The translations under genes and the position numbers were made by a program. The notes under the pieces are model-generated. The model had not been told where the DNA came from and ran no database searches. It saw only the letters and a list, made by a program, of their open reading frames with translations. Below are positions 34,314-43,678 of a DNA stretch of 64,000 bases, in pieces (within the stretch, counting starts at the first letter, position 1; each line of letters begins with the position of its first letter). Source of the stretch: Streptomyces sp. CB02414 (GTDB lineage: Bacteria > Actinomycetota > Actinomycetes > Streptomycetales > Streptomycetaceae); assembly GCF_001905385.1 (NCBI RefSeq), contig NZ_LIPF01000007.1:186001-250000 (forward strand), written 5' to 3'.

Positions 34314-35336
34314 ATGAAGGAATCAGCCAGCGTCACCGAGCTCGACCTCGCCCTGGTGCACGCGCTCCAGATTCGGCCGCGTGCCGCGTGGACCGAGATA
34401 GCGCCTTCCCTGGGAGTGACGGCCGTGACCCTGGCCCGCCGTTGGGAGCGGCTGACGGAGCAGGGGCTGGCGTGGCTGTCCGCCGTCCCCGGCCCCGCCT
34501 ACTCCCACTCCCGCTGCACCGCATTCGTCCTCGTGGGATGCCGGCCCGCCGCGCGGGAGTCACTGGCCGCCCGGATCGCCGAGCTGAATCAGGCGGCGAC
34601 CGTCGAGCTGACCGCTCCGGGCAGCGCCGACCTGCTGTTGGACGTGCTGGCCGCGGACCCGGCCGACGTGCACCGGTTCGTCGACGAACACCTGGCAGCC
34701 CTGCCCGAAGTGACGTCGGTGGAGTGCCTGTTCGCCACGTCGCTGTACGCGGAGGGCAGCCGGTGGCGGCTCGGTTCCCTGGACCCCGCACAGCTCTCCG
34801 CCCTGGGCCGCCGGCGCGGCGGTGTTCCGGACGCCGAGGCGCCCACGTCCGCTCTCGGCGAGGTCGACCGCGCGCTGCTCGACGCCCTGGCTCACGACGG
34901 ACGCCTCGGACTGGCCACTCTGGCGCAGCGCCTGGACGTCAGCGCCGCGACCGTCCGGAGACGGCTCGGCAGACTCACGCGTTCCGGAACGGTGGCCTTC
35001 CGCTGCGACGTGGCACCCGAACTCACCGGGCTCCCGGTGGCCGTGACCTTCCGGGGCCGGGCGCCGATCAGGGACGTCAACACCCTGCACCGCACGCTGG
35101 CCACCCTGCACGGTTGCCGGCTGGTCGCCGCCGTCACCGGCAGTTCCACGGTCCTGGCCACCTATTGGCTGCCCGGCATCGGCTCCGTGCAGCAGCACGA
35201 GACGGCCATGTCCGCGCGCCTGGGCACTCTGGAGATCACCGATCGGATCATCGGCGCCCGAACCGTCAAACGCATGGGGCACCTGCTGGACAGAGCGGGC
35301 CGGCGCGTCGGCACCCGTCCGGTGCGGTCCTGGTAG
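34314..35336 (+). CDS. Lrp/AsnC-type regulator with two HTH and two sensor domains
   Basis: The 340-residue protein carries two AsnC-like units in tandem. HTH 1 is AWTEIAPSLGVTAVTLARRW near residue 30, with the sensor segment to about 155. HTH 2 is LATLAQRLDVSAATVRRRLG near residue 205, with a second alpha/beta sensor domain (TYWLPGIGSV, IIGARTVKRMGHLLDR). Such fused proteins may act as a pseudodimer in one chain. The amino acid-binding RAM fold suggests it senses an amino acid or its derivative. The divergent M20/MFS pair is the probable target. ATG 34314 follows GGAAGGCCG. Confidence 0.85.
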   Translation: MKESASVTELDLALVHALQIRPRAAWTEIAPSLGVTAVTLARRWERLTEQGLAWLSAVPGPAYSHSRCTAFVLVGCRPAARESLAARIAELNQAATVELTAPGSADLLLDVLAADPADVHRFVDEHLAALPEVTSVECLFATSLYAEGSRWRLGSLDPAQLSALGRRRGGVPDAEAPTSALGEVDRALLDALAHDGRLGLATLAQRLDVSAATVRRRLGRLTRSGTVAFRCDVAPELTGLPVAVTFRGRAPIRDVNTLHRTLATLHGCRLVAAVTGSSTVLATYWLPGIGSVQQHETAMSARLGTLEITDRIIGARTVKRMGHLLDRAGRRVGTRPVRSW

Positions 35337-35370
35337 CACCTGGGGCGCCGCACCGTCGTAACGACGCCCT

Positions 35371-36225
35371 TCAGGCAGTGATGCCGGCTGCGAGCCGGTC
35401 AGCGACGCTGCGGGGCTCGCGGCCGAGGAGTTCGGCCAGCAGGGGGTCGGCTTCGGCGAAGTGGCCGGCGCGGCCGGCCTGGTACCAGGTGAGCATGAAC
35501 CGGGCCATCTGCTCCGGGACGCCGATCGAGATCTGGTCGGCGACCCACTGTTCGTCGTCCAGGACGACGCGTTCGATGGTGCGGCCGGTGAGGTCAGAGG
35601 CGATCTTGGCCAAGTCTTCCAGGGTGACGGCGGTGGGCGCGGTGAGGTTGACCGGGCCTTCGAAGGAGCGGTCACCGGCGAGTATGACTGCGATGGCCTC
35701 GGCCACGTCGGCACGGTCGGTGTACGGGACGGGACCGTCTTCCGGTTGGGCGATCCGTCCGGTCCGCTGCCACGGGCCGAGCACCTGGTCCAGGGTGCCG
35801 TAGGCGCCGTTGCGCAGTGCGGTCCAGGCGACTCCCGACTCGGCGAGGATCGCCTCCGTGGCGATGTGCATCTCCGACGGCAGGTACGGATTGCCGGGGA
35901 CGGCGGCCAGCTGGCTCGTGTAGAGGATCCGCTGGACGCCGGCCGCGACGGCGGCCTCGACCGCGTTTCGGTGCAGGCCGACCAAGTCGGCCGCCGGGTC
36001 GTTGCCGGACACCAGAAGCACCTGTTCGGCACCGGCGAAGGAATCGCGCAGCGCGGCCGGGTCGTCGTAGGAGCCCTGCCGCACACGTATACCGCGGTCG
36101 GCGAAGTGCTTCGCCTTGGCGACGTCGCGGACGCTGACGCCGATCCGGTCGGCGGGTACGCGTGTGAGGAGGTGTTCGACAGTGGTCCCGTTCAGACCCC
36201 CGGTGGCACCGGTGACAACGATCAT
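35371..36225 (-). CDS. NmrA-like NAD(P)-binding oxidoreductase
   Basis: The 284-residue protein opens with MIVVTGATGGLNGTTVEHLL (the Rossmann GxxGxxG pattern, slightly altered as GATGGLNG). It continues with SVRDVAKAKHFADRGIRVRQ and ILYTSQLAAVPG, all typical of the NmrA/atypical SDR group such as the quinone reductase QorB. A catalytic Tyr-Lys pair is not evident, so it may sense NADP(H) or reduce quinones. Start ATG 36225 is behind GAAGAGG; an in-frame ATG at 36252 is less likely. It is divergent from a TetR gene whose reading frame is broken. Confidence 0.85.
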   Translation of the reverse strand: MIVVTGATGGLNGTTVEHLLTRVPADRIGVSVRDVAKAKHFADRGIRVRQGSYDDPAALRDSFAGAEQVLLVSGNDPAADLVGLHRNAVEAAVAAGVQRILYTSQLAAVPGNPYLPSEMHIATEAILAESGVAWTALRNGAYGTLDQVLGPWQRTGRIAQPEDGPVPYTDRADVAEAIAVILAGDRSFEGPVNLTAPTAVTLEDLAKIASDLTGRTIERVVLDDEQWVADQISIGVPEQMARFMLTWYQAGRAGHFAEADPLLAELLGREPRSVADRLAAGITA

Positions 36226-36295
36226 GTTCGTGGCCTCTTCCTGTGTGCCCACACCGGATTCGCCCTGGTGGCGGCCGCATCATAAGTTGACGACG

Positions 36296-36869
36296 GTGAG
36301 GGTCTTGGCCGGTGCGGTGCCTTCGGGATCCGGCCTGCGCGCCGACGCCAGGCGCAATTCCCAGCAGATCCGCTCCGCCGCGATCGGCGCCTTCCAGGGG
36401 CGGGGCCTGACCGTGCCGCTGGAGGAGGTCGCCAAGGCGGCAGGGGTGAGCAAAGCCACGATCTTCAACCGGTTCGGCGGTCGGATCGGCCTCATCGAGG
36501 CCGTCATCGAAGAGGTCGTCGCGACGGAGCTGTTCGCCGTCATCGACCGCACTCGGTCCATCGGCGACGTCGGTGAGCGGATCGCGTACTACCTCACCGC
36601 GCTCCGCGACCTCCAGTACCGCCAGCCCGCGGTCAACGACGTTCTGCTGCCGGGCCGGGAGCGAGGCCAACGACGAAATCGTCGCGGCGGCGCGGGCCGC
36701 CGGTGCGCTGCGGCCGGAGTTCACGGCGGGCGACCTTCACGCCCTGGTCCTCGACAATGCCCTCGCCCTCAAGCACGGCGAGCGGCCGCATCGGGACGAT
36801 TACGACCGCCGCACCGCCTACCTCCTGGACGGGATCCGCCCGCGCCGGTCCGCGTCAGACGGACGCTGA
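36296..36869 (+). pseudogene. TetR family regulator, frameshifted
   Basis: From GTG 36296 the TetR N-terminus is complete (LRADARRNSQQIRSAAIGAF, the HTH VPLEEVAKAAGVSKATIFNR, and IGLIEAVIEEVVA). At about 36655-36665, within GCTGCCGGGCCGGGAGCGAGG, the frame is lost. The C-terminus (SEANDEIVAAARAAGALRPE, GDLHALVLDNALALKHGERP) follows in another frame to a TGA at 36867. Joined, the protein would be about 190 residues. The divergent NmrA-like gene would be its target. A base-count error in the read would also explain it. Confidence 0.72.
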
Positions 36870-36913
36870 CCGCGCCGTCGCCCCGTGGGGCGGGGTCGCG
36901 CCGCCCGCGGGAC

Positions 36914-37789
36914 CTACACGCGGTCCGCCGCGATCAGGACGTACTGGAAGGAGCCGTCGCGGTACGACTCGATGAACGCCTCCTCGATGCCGGTGACCAG
37001 CGAGGACGTGGCCCGCAGTTCCCAGTAGGGCAGCGTGTCCGGCGTGAGGTCGACGATGGTGTGCGGCACGAGGCGGTTGTCGGCCATGGCACGCAGGTAC
37101 TCGCGGCGGGAGTGGATGTTGCACTCGAAGTGGGCGTTGATCTGGGAGACCCACTTCGACGGCTGGCCGTAGCGCGGGTTCCAGCAGCCGGTGATCGTCA
37201 CGTACCGGCCGCCCACCTTCAGGAAGCGTGAGTGCTCGGCGAACAGGTCGTGCAGGTCGACGTACATGGTCGACTCGTTGTTCCACGAGGCCGTGACGCT
37301 GCCCTTCTCGAAGGGCGTGTCGAGCATGTTGCACACGCGGGAGCGGACGTGGTCCTCGATGCGCAGTTCTCGCGCGCGCCCGTTGCCGAAGTCGGCCTGG
37401 GCGGCGGACAGGGTGACGCCCTCGACCCGGCAGCCGAAGCGGTGGTGTGCCATGACCATGGAGCCGCCGCGACCGCAGCCGGCGTCGACGAGGGTGTCCT
37501 CGGGGCCGACGGAGCCGAGGTGGTCCATGAGGAAGTCCGCCTGTGCCGACTCCAGCCGGTGCAGCTCCGCGATGAGCTTCTTCTCGTACTCGCTGTGCGC
37601 CGGGTCGCCGAGCGCGGCGTGGTCCACGGCGCCGATGCCGTAGTGGTGGTGGTAGAGCCCGTCCACGTCCCCCAGGCGCAGGTTGACCGGCCTGGCCTCG
37701 TTGTTCCAGTAGCGGGCGATGTCCCCCTGGTAGGGCGTCGCCGGGGCCGGGATCTTCGCGGTGGCGGTGGAGGTCGTTTCAGTCGTCAC
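36914..37789 (-). CDS. Geranyl diphosphate 2-C-methyltransferase
   Basis: The 291-residue enzyme methylates geranyl diphosphate at C-2 using S-adenosylmethionine, the first committed step to 2-methylisoborneol. The SAM motif VDAGCGRGGSMVMAHHRFGC is at about residues 97-116. YQGDIARYWNNEARPVNLRL and GLYHHHYGIG are signature segments of this enzyme class. The gene lies 15 bases behind the synthase gene in the same operon. Start GTG 37789 has no strong ribosome binding site, so it may rely on translational coupling. It is equivalent in role to SCO7701 of S. coelicolor. Confidence 0.93.
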   Translation of the reverse strand: MTTETTSTATAKIPAPATPYQGDIARYWNNEARPVNLRLGDVDGLYHHHYGIGAVDHAALGDPAHSEYEKKLIAELHRLESAQADFLMDHLGSVGPEDTLVDAGCGRGGSMVMAHHRFGCRVEGVTLSAAQADFGNGRARELRIEDHVRSRVCNMLDTPFEKGSVTASWNNESTMYVDLHDLFAEHSRFLKVGGRYVTITGCWNPRYGQPSKWVSQINAHFECNIHSRREYLRAMADNRLVPHTIVDLTPDTLPYWELRATSSLVTGIEEAFIESYRDGSFQYVLIAADRV

Positions 37790-37804
37790 AGAGGTATCCG
37801 TTTC

Positions 37805-39040
37805 TTACCAGAAGTCAGGCAGGCTGTAGCGGTAGGTGTTGGTGCGGTGCCAGTCGTGGTTGCCGTCGACCCACGCGGCGACGCCCCTGAGGAAACGCAG
37901 CACGGTGGGCAGGGGGCAGGCCGCGGCGAGGTCGGCCGCGGCGGCCTCGAAGGCGTGCTGGAGTTCGTTGTGGACCTCGACGGCCTTCAGGTAGGCGTCG
38001 CGCTCGGAGAGCTGCTCGCGTTCCGCGATCACCACGGGCAGGTTGAGGTGGAGGCCCGGGCTGTCGAGTTCCTTGGTGTACGAGTAGAGGTCGTTGACGA
38101 TGGTGGTCGCGTTGCCGGCGAGGGCGATGACCCGTTGCATGTCCGGCCGGGCGTGCAGATCCGCGGGCAGTTCGTAGCCGCCGACGGTGTCGGTGATCGT
38201 GGGGCAGGGCCGGAAGTTGTTGAACTGGCGCATCGCCAGGTACTCCCACACCTCCGGTACGTCACCGGTCTGAGCCCAGGCGGCCTCGGCGAGGTAGCCC
38301 ATGTGAAGCCGGGCCATGTCGTGCCGGTAGCGGTCGGACTGGGAGGGTGTGGCCGCCTCGACGAAGTACTTCATCGCGCTGTGGTAGGCCCGGCGCGGGG
38401 CGTCCGCCGCGAGCGACTCCTGCCACGGCGGCGTGTACTCCGCGGTGGTGTGGAAGTGGTCGATCGCGGTGTGCGCGAGGAGGAGACGCCCGCCGAGACC
38501 GACGGGTGACCCGCCGTGGTCCTCGCAGTAGCAGTCGTCCACCGCGTTCTCCGCGACCATCAGCCGCGTCGCGAGCATCAGGTGGTCGATCGTCGGTGCG
38601 TCGGGGTGGCAGCCGACCATGTAGCGTCCGACGGAGAAGCCGTCGAACTGCCCTTCCCATTCCTCGGGATATAGCTGGACCTCGTCCTCGGCCCAGCACT
38701 TGATCCGGCGGCTCACCTCCTCGACGCGCGCCGGGTCGGGCTCCGGGACGGGGTGGTGGTAGAGGCCGGGGACGGCACGGCCCTCGGCGGACGGTGCGGG
38801 GGGCGGGGCCGCCGGCTCCGGTACGGATCGCTGCCCGCCGGGCAAGGCGAGTGAGGTCGTGCCCGGTCCGGTCGGTCCGCGCAGGACGCGCTGGAGAGCG
38901 GAGTCCGCGGCGGCCGTGGTCGCGGTCGCGTGCGGCGTGTCGGGTGCGGCGGGAGCGTCCGTCGGCGGCGGTGGTGGTGGTGTCGGCTCGGGGAGCGTGA
39001 CCGGCGGATGCAGCGCCGCCAGGAAGTCAGGGTCGGGCAT
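37805..39040 (-). CDS. 2-methylisoborneol synthase
   Basis: The 411-residue class I terpene synthase cyclises 2-methylgeranyl diphosphate to 2-methylisoborneol, the earthy-musty odorant. The aspartate-rich Mg motif VDDCYCED is near residue 167, and the NSE motif is NDLYSYTKE near 314. About 100 N-terminal residues are disordered (PLPEPTPPPPPPTDAPAAP and Gly/Pro/Ala stretches) with the conserved patch SALQRVLRGPTGPGTTSL. In this family that segment directs packaging into the encapsulin encoded upstream. ATG 39040 is behind AAGGAG. Equivalent to SCO7700. Confidence 0.95.
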   Translation of the reverse strand: MPDPDFLAALHPPVTLPEPTPPPPPPTDAPAAPDTPHATATTAAADSALQRVLRGPTGPGTTSLALPGGQRSVPEPAAPPPAPSAEGRAVPGLYHHPVPEPDPARVEEVSRRIKCWAEDEVQLYPEEWEGQFDGFSVGRYMVGCHPDAPTIDHLMLATRLMVAENAVDDCYCEDHGGSPVGLGGRLLLAHTAIDHFHTTAEYTPPWQESLAADAPRRAYHSAMKYFVEAATPSQSDRYRHDMARLHMGYLAEAAWAQTGDVPEVWEYLAMRQFNNFRPCPTITDTVGGYELPADLHARPDMQRVIALAGNATTIVNDLYSYTKELDSPGLHLNLPVVIAEREQLSERDAYLKAVEVHNELQHAFEAAAADLAAACPLPTVLRFLRGVAAWVDGNHDWHRTNTYRYSLPDFW

Positions 39041-39117
39041 CGGCGGCTCCTTGCTGCGGTGGGGTGGGCACTCCGTGGTGCGTGCGGCGGTCGGGCCGGG
39101 GCATGCTGCGCATCGCC

Positions 39118-40533
39118 TCAGCGCGGCCCGGAGGCGATCTGCACGTTCTCCATCACGCCGAGGGCGTCGGGCAGGAGCACCGCGGCGGAGTAGTAGGTGC
39201 TGACGAGATAGGAGATGATCGCCTGTTCGTTGATGCCCATGAACCGTACGGAGAGACCCGGTTCGTACTCGTCGGGCAGTTCCGTCTGCCGCAGGCCGAC
39301 GACGCCCTGGTTCTTCTCGCCCGTGCGCATCGCGATGATGGAGCTGGTCTGTTCCTTGCTGATCGGGATCTTGTTGCAGGGCAGGATGGGGACCCCGCGC
39401 CAGGCCGGGACGGACTGACCGCCGAGCTCGACGTGGTCGGGGTAGAGACCGCAGGCGTTGAAGCCGCGCCCGATGGCGGCGATCGTCCTGGGGTGGGCGA
39501 GGAACAGTTTGGTGCCGCGACGGCGGCAGAGCAGGTCGTCCATGTCGTCCGGGGTCGGGGGGCCGCTGCGGGGCTGGATAACTTGCTTGAAGTCGGCGTT
39601 GTGCAGCAGCCCGAACTCACGGTTGTTGATCAGTTCGTGTTCCTGACGCTCCCGCAAGGCCTCGACGGTGAGCCTGAGTTGTTCCTCGCTCTGGTTCATC
39701 GGGCCGTTGTAGAGGTCGGCGACCCGGGTGTGCACGCGCAGAACGGTCTGCGCGACGGAGAGCTCGTACTCGCGCGGCTTCAGTTCGTAGTCGACGAAGG
39801 TGCCCGGCAGGTCGGGCTCGCCGACGTGCCCGGCCGACATCGCGATCTCGGCTTCACCGTGCTTGTTCTGCCGCTGCCGGGTGCGGGCACCGAACCCGTC
39901 GACGTGTGCCCGGAGCTGTGGCGCGGCATCCCGGACGGCGGCGAAGTCGGCTCGCGTGAGGGTGAGGAGGGTACCGGCCGTCTCGGCGGTGACCGTGCAG
40001 TCGTGGCGGGCGTCGGAGTCCGTCAACGCGTTCTCACCGAAGTGGTCGCCGTCCGCGAGTACGGCGATGGCGATCCCTCCGCCGTACTTGCCCTCGGAGG
40101 TCTGGCTCACCCGGCCGTGGGCGATCAGGTGGATACGGTCTGCGGGGCTCCCGCGCTCGACGAGGACTTCGCCCGCCGCGAAGTCGCGCTGCGTGCACCG
40201 GCCGGCGAGGGCGCTCAGGACGTCCGGGTCCTCGAAGCCGCGCAGGAGGGCCAGTTCGGTGAGCTCCCGGGGGATCACCCGGACCGTCGCGCCCTCCTGG
40301 ACGAATTCGACGCGTCCGTCGCCGAGAGTGTGACGCAACCGCCGGTTGACCCGGTAGGCACCGCCCGCGGCCTCGACCCAGGGCAGCATCCGCAGCAACC
40401 AGCGGGAAGTGATCTCCTGCATCTGCGGCGCGGACTTGGTGGTGGTGGCGAGATTGCGGGCGGCGGCGGTACTCAGGGACTGCTGCGGCGTGGCTGGGGT
40501 GGTCTGGGCTTCCGGGATGCTGTCGACGGACAT
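39118..40533 (-). CDS. Family 2B encapsulin shell protein with inserted cyclic-nucleotide-binding domain
   Basis: The 471-residue protein is the shell monomer of an encapsulin nanocompartment. The HK97-type fold is interrupted by a cNMP-binding domain at about residues 95-210 (GEVLVERGSPADRIHLIAHG, DGDHFGENALTDSDARHDCT). The C-terminal shell part includes QEHELINNREFGLL, SEEQLRLTVEALRER and GINEQAIISYLVSTYYSAAV. It packages the terpene synthase made from the next gene and may gate it by binding a nucleotide. It is the first gene of a three-gene operon; start ATG 40533 follows AAGGAG. Previously annotated in other species as a Crp-like regulator, which it is not. Confidence 0.93.
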   Translation of the reverse strand: MSVDSIPEAQTTPATPQQSLSTAAARNLATTTKSAPQMQEITSRWLLRMLPWVEAAGGAYRVNRRLRHTLGDGRVEFVQEGATVRVIPRELTELALLRGFEDPDVLSALAGRCTQRDFAAGEVLVERGSPADRIHLIAHGRVSQTSEGKYGGGIAIAVLADGDHFGENALTDSDARHDCTVTAETAGTLLTLTRADFAAVRDAAPQLRAHVDGFGARTRQRQNKHGEAEIAMSAGHVGEPDLPGTFVDYELKPREYELSVAQTVLRVHTRVADLYNGPMNQSEEQLRLTVEALRERQEHELINNREFGLLHNADFKQVIQPRSGPPTPDDMDDLLCRRRGTKLFLAHPRTIAAIGRGFNACGLYPDHVELGGQSVPAWRGVPILPCNKIPISKEQTSSIIAMRTGEKNQGVVGLRQTELPDEYEPGLSVRFMGINEQAIISYLVSTYYSAAVLLPDALGVMENVQIASGPR

Positions 40534-40853
40534 CGGCGGGATTTCTCCTTGGACGACGGGTCGTCCGGCGCACACGGGTGCGCCGACCGGGAGACGGGGA
40601 GGAGTGGGCAACGAGCGGGAGGATCACGGGAATCCGTCCACACGCAGAAGCTAGCGGCTGAACTGGCGGCATTCAGCAGGGAGACGAGGTGCTTACCTCG
40701 AAGCAGTGACATTCGATTCAGTGCGGTTTATCGGTCCGCCGCGTGTCAACGCCTGCCCGCGGCTGATCCCGCACCTCGCCCCGGACGCCACCGTCGGTCA
40801 GGGCACACTCTCTACCTGTACCCGATCACCGCGACGACGCGGCGGAGGAAGGA

Positions 40854-41753
40854 GTGCCGGCCTTGGCCACCACGGCATACACGGAAAGGCAGTACGGCGG
40901 AGTCACCGTGCTGGTGGGCGCGGAACTGGGCGCCTACCCCTACGCAAACTCCGTACTCGTGCGCGGGACCGCCGAGACACTGCTCATCGACCCGTCGCTC
41001 TCACTCGTCGGCACGGCGCCGGCTGCGGACGTGGTCCTCGTGAGCCACGCGCACGAGGACCACGTCGCGGGTCTCGCCGACCACGACGTGCCCGTCCGCG
41101 TCCACGAAGAGGACTTGGCCACGCTGCGGTCACGCGAGGTCATGGTCGACGGCTACGGCCTCCCCCCGGAGGCCGCCGAGCGTACCCACGCGATGCTGCG
41201 CGACCGCTTCCACGTGCGGGATCGTACCGACGCCGCGGGGTTCGAGGACGGCACGGTGTTCGACCTCGGCGGCCGCACCGTGACCGTCGTCCACCTCCCG
41301 GGCCACACTCCGGGCCACAGCGGCTTCCTGATCGAGCCGGACGGCTTCCTCTTCGTGGCGGACATCGACCTGACCTCTTTCGGCCCGTACTACGGAGACG
41401 TGGGCAGCAGCCTCACGGATTTCGAGGCTTCCATGCGCCGATGCCGGGAGATCGGTGTCCGCTGGTACGGCACGGCTCACCAGAAGGGCGTGATCGAGGG
41501 CGCCGGAAAGTTCTCCGGGCGGCTCGACGCTTTCGTGGGGGTGGTGGAGAAGCGTGACGCGGCCCTCTTGGCGTTCCTGGACGAGCCGCGGACCGTCGAG
41601 GAGATCGCCGAGCACCGGCTGGTCTACCGCCCGCACGTCGAGGGCCCGCACGTGGAGCCGGTCGAGCGACGGACCGCCGTGCAGCACCTGGACCGGCTGC
41701 TCGGCACGGGACGGGTCACGGAGGTCGAGCAGGGCAGGTTCCGCGCGACGTAG
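40854..41753 (+). CDS. MBL-fold metallohydrolase
   Basis: The 299-residue protein has the beta-lactamase-like fold. The zinc motif is SHAHEDH (His65, His67, Asp69, His70). A further His is in HLPGHTPGHSGFL and an Asp in VADIDLTSFGP. After the core a C-terminal helical extension (about residues 225-299, with RTAVQHLDRLLGTGRVTEVE) looks like a winged helix, as in glyoxalase-II-like and lactonase-like subgroups with an MBL-WH layout. It probably hydrolyses a thioester, lactone or phosphoester. GTG 40854 sits next to GGAGGAAGGA; TTG 40863 could also serve. Confidence 0.87.
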   Translation: MPALATTAYTERQYGGVTVLVGAELGAYPYANSVLVRGTAETLLIDPSLSLVGTAPAADVVLVSHAHEDHVAGLADHDVPVRVHEEDLATLRSREVMVDGYGLPPEAAERTHAMLRDRFHVRDRTDAAGFEDGTVFDLGGRTVTVVHLPGHTPGHSGFLIEPDGFLFVADIDLTSFGPYYGDVGSSLTDFEASMRRCREIGVRWYGTAHQKGVIEGAGKFSGRLDAFVGVVEKRDAALLAFLDEPRTVEEIAEHRLVYRPHVEGPHVEPVERRTAVQHLDRLLGTGRVTEVEQGRFRAT

Positions 41754-41873
41754 CCTTCGCCGCGCCCTGTGCCGGCCGAACGGCCTCCCGGTCGGCCGGT
41801 TGCCCTCCGCTGCCGGGGTACCCGGGGCTCGGAGCGGCGCTCCGGGTCTGTCGGCCGAGGTGAGGTGCTGGGT

Positions 41874-43550
41874 ATGGGTGCGACGGGACGGGCCGCGCGG
41901 TTGCGCGGTGTGGCAGCCGACGTCTTCGGCTGGGACAGTCTGCGCCCTGAGCAGCTGACAGCCATGGAGTGGGTGCTGGACGGGGCGGACGCCTTGGTGG
42001 TGATGCCGACCGGCTCCGGGAAGTCCGCGGTGTTCCAGGTGCCCGGCCTGCTGCTGGGTGGTCCGGTCGTGGTGGTCTCACCGCTGCTGGCGCTGCAGCG
42101 CGACCAGATCGCCGGCCTGCCCGGGGACGACCGGTCGCCGGGCGCCGTCGCCCTGAACTCCGACCTCACCTCCGCACAGGAGCGTGCCGTTTGGGAGGAG
42201 GTGCGCGAGGGCGGCGTCCGCTTCTTCTATCTCGCGCCCGAGCAGCTCGCGAAGGACCTGGTGGTCGAGCGGCTGGCCGAGGTACGGCCCGCGCTGTTCG
42301 TGGTGGACGAGGCGCAGTGCGTCTCCTCTTGGGGTCACGACTTCCGGCCCGACTACCTGCGTCTGGAACAGGCCGTACGACGGGTGGGCAGGCCCCCGGT
42401 GCTGGCTCTCACGGCGACGGCCGCGCCGCCGGTGCGCGGGGAGATCACCGAGCGCCTGGGCATGAACCGTCCGCGGGTGATGGTGACCGGTTTCGACCGG
42501 CCGAACATCCGGTTGGAGGTGAGGCGCTTCCAGGACGACGACGAGCGTCGTCGCGCAGTCGTGGAACGGGCCGCGGCCGAGCCCAAACCGGGCCTGCTGT
42601 ACACGGGGACCCGCAAGGACACCGAGTACTACGCCTCGGAACTGTCCTCGCTGGGACTTGCGGCCGAGGCGTACCACGCCGGTCTGAGCACCTCCGAGCG
42701 CACCCGGGTCCACCAGGCCTTCCAGTCAGGTGAGGCCGACGTGGTCGTGGCCACCTCGGCCTTCGGCATGGGCATCGACAAGGAGGACGTGCGCTTCGTG
42801 CTGCACGCAGCGCTCCCCGGCTCGCTCGACGCCTACTACCAGCAGATCGGCCGCTGCGGCAGGGACGGCCGCCCGGCCAACGCCGTGCTGCACTACCGCC
42901 CGGAGGACACCGGCATGCAGGCGTTCTTCGCCGCCCGCGCCACCGGCAGACAGGCGCTGACCGAGGTCGCCGACGCCGTCCACGACCACGAGGACGACCC
43001 GGCCGACCTCGCGGAACTGCGTCAGGACACGGGCCTGTCCCGCCCACGGGTGACGGCCGCGGTGAACCTCCTGGAGGAGGCCGGCACGGTCACCACCGGG
43101 GAGCGGGGCGAGGTGCGTCCGGACCCGGACACACCACCGGGCGAGGCAGTGGAAGAGGCGGCACGTGCCGCCGAGGCACACCGGCGCACCGACCGCACCC
43201 GAGTGGACATGGCGCGGGCGTACGCCGAGGGGACCGGCTGCCGCCGCTACTTCCTGCTCGGCTACTTCGGCGAGGCCTACGAGCCGCCGTGCGGCAACTG
43301 TGACCGGTGTGAGGCGGAAGATTCCGGCGACGCCCAGAACCCCGTCGAGGCCCGCCGGCCCGTGCATCGCACCGCCTCCCGCTACCCGGTCGGCACCCAG
43401 GTACGGCACGGTCAGTGGGGCGGTGGCACCGTGCTCAGCGAGGACGGCGACCGCATCACCGTCCTGTTCGACCGGGCCGGATACCGCACCCTGTCTCTGG
43501 AGACTCTGGCCGACCGGGGTGACCTGCTCACGGTGGTGCGCCGGCCCTAG
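41874..43550 (+). CDS. RecQ-like ATP-dependent DNA helicase
   Basis: The 558-residue helicase unwinds DNA 3' to 5' in repair. Walker A is MPTGSGKS near residue 42. Walker B is VVDEAQCVSSWGHDFRPDYL, so the RecQ box carries DEAQ rather than the usual DEAH. Motif VI is QQIGRCGRDGRPANAV. A four-Cys zinc module (CRRYFLLGYFGEAYEPPCGN then CDRC) follows near residue 455. The HRDC domain is replaced by a short C-terminal beta-rich segment (VRHGQWGGGTVLSEDGDRIT) of Tudor/SH3 type. Length is at the short end of the family. Stands alone; ATG 41874 follows GAGG. Confidence 0.88.
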   Translation: MGATGRAARLRGVAADVFGWDSLRPEQLTAMEWVLDGADALVVMPTGSGKSAVFQVPGLLLGGPVVVVSPLLALQRDQIAGLPGDDRSPGAVALNSDLTSAQERAVWEEVREGGVRFFYLAPEQLAKDLVVERLAEVRPALFVVDEAQCVSSWGHDFRPDYLRLEQAVRRVGRPPVLALTATAAPPVRGEITERLGMNRPRVMVTGFDRPNIRLEVRRFQDDDERRRAVVERAAAEPKPGLLYTGTRKDTEYYASELSSLGLAAEAYHAGLSTSERTRVHQAFQSGEADVVVATSAFGMGIDKEDVRFVLHAALPGSLDAYYQQIGRCGRDGRPANAVLHYRPEDTGMQAFFAARATGRQALTEVADAVHDHEDDPADLAELRQDTGLSRPRVTAAVNLLEEAGTVTTGERGEVRPDPDTPPGEAVEEAARAAEAHRRTDRTRVDMARAYAEGTGCRRYFLLGYFGEAYEPPCGNCDRCEAEDSGDAQNPVEARRPVHRTASRYPVGTQVRHGQWGGGTVLSEDGDRITVLFDRAGYRTLSLETLADRGDLLTVVRRP

Positions 43551-43678
43551 CAGGAACGAGGAGGATGCGGCGGCCGCCGAGCGCGAACGATCGTGGAGAC
43601 GCCGCCGGCTTCTTACAGACCCGTGACGTGCCGCTCGCGGCGCGCGGTGCGGACGTTCGGGGGGCCTAGCGTGGGCGC

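Noticed and set aside
36914..40533. Plus-strand frames over the methylisoborneol operon, up to 659 residues
   Set aside because: Shadows of three well recognised genes on the minus strand.
39118..40533. Reading the encapsulin as a Crp/Fnr transcription regulator
   Set aside because: It has a cyclic-nucleotide domain but no helix-turn-helix; the rest matches the HK97-type shell of family 2B encapsulins.
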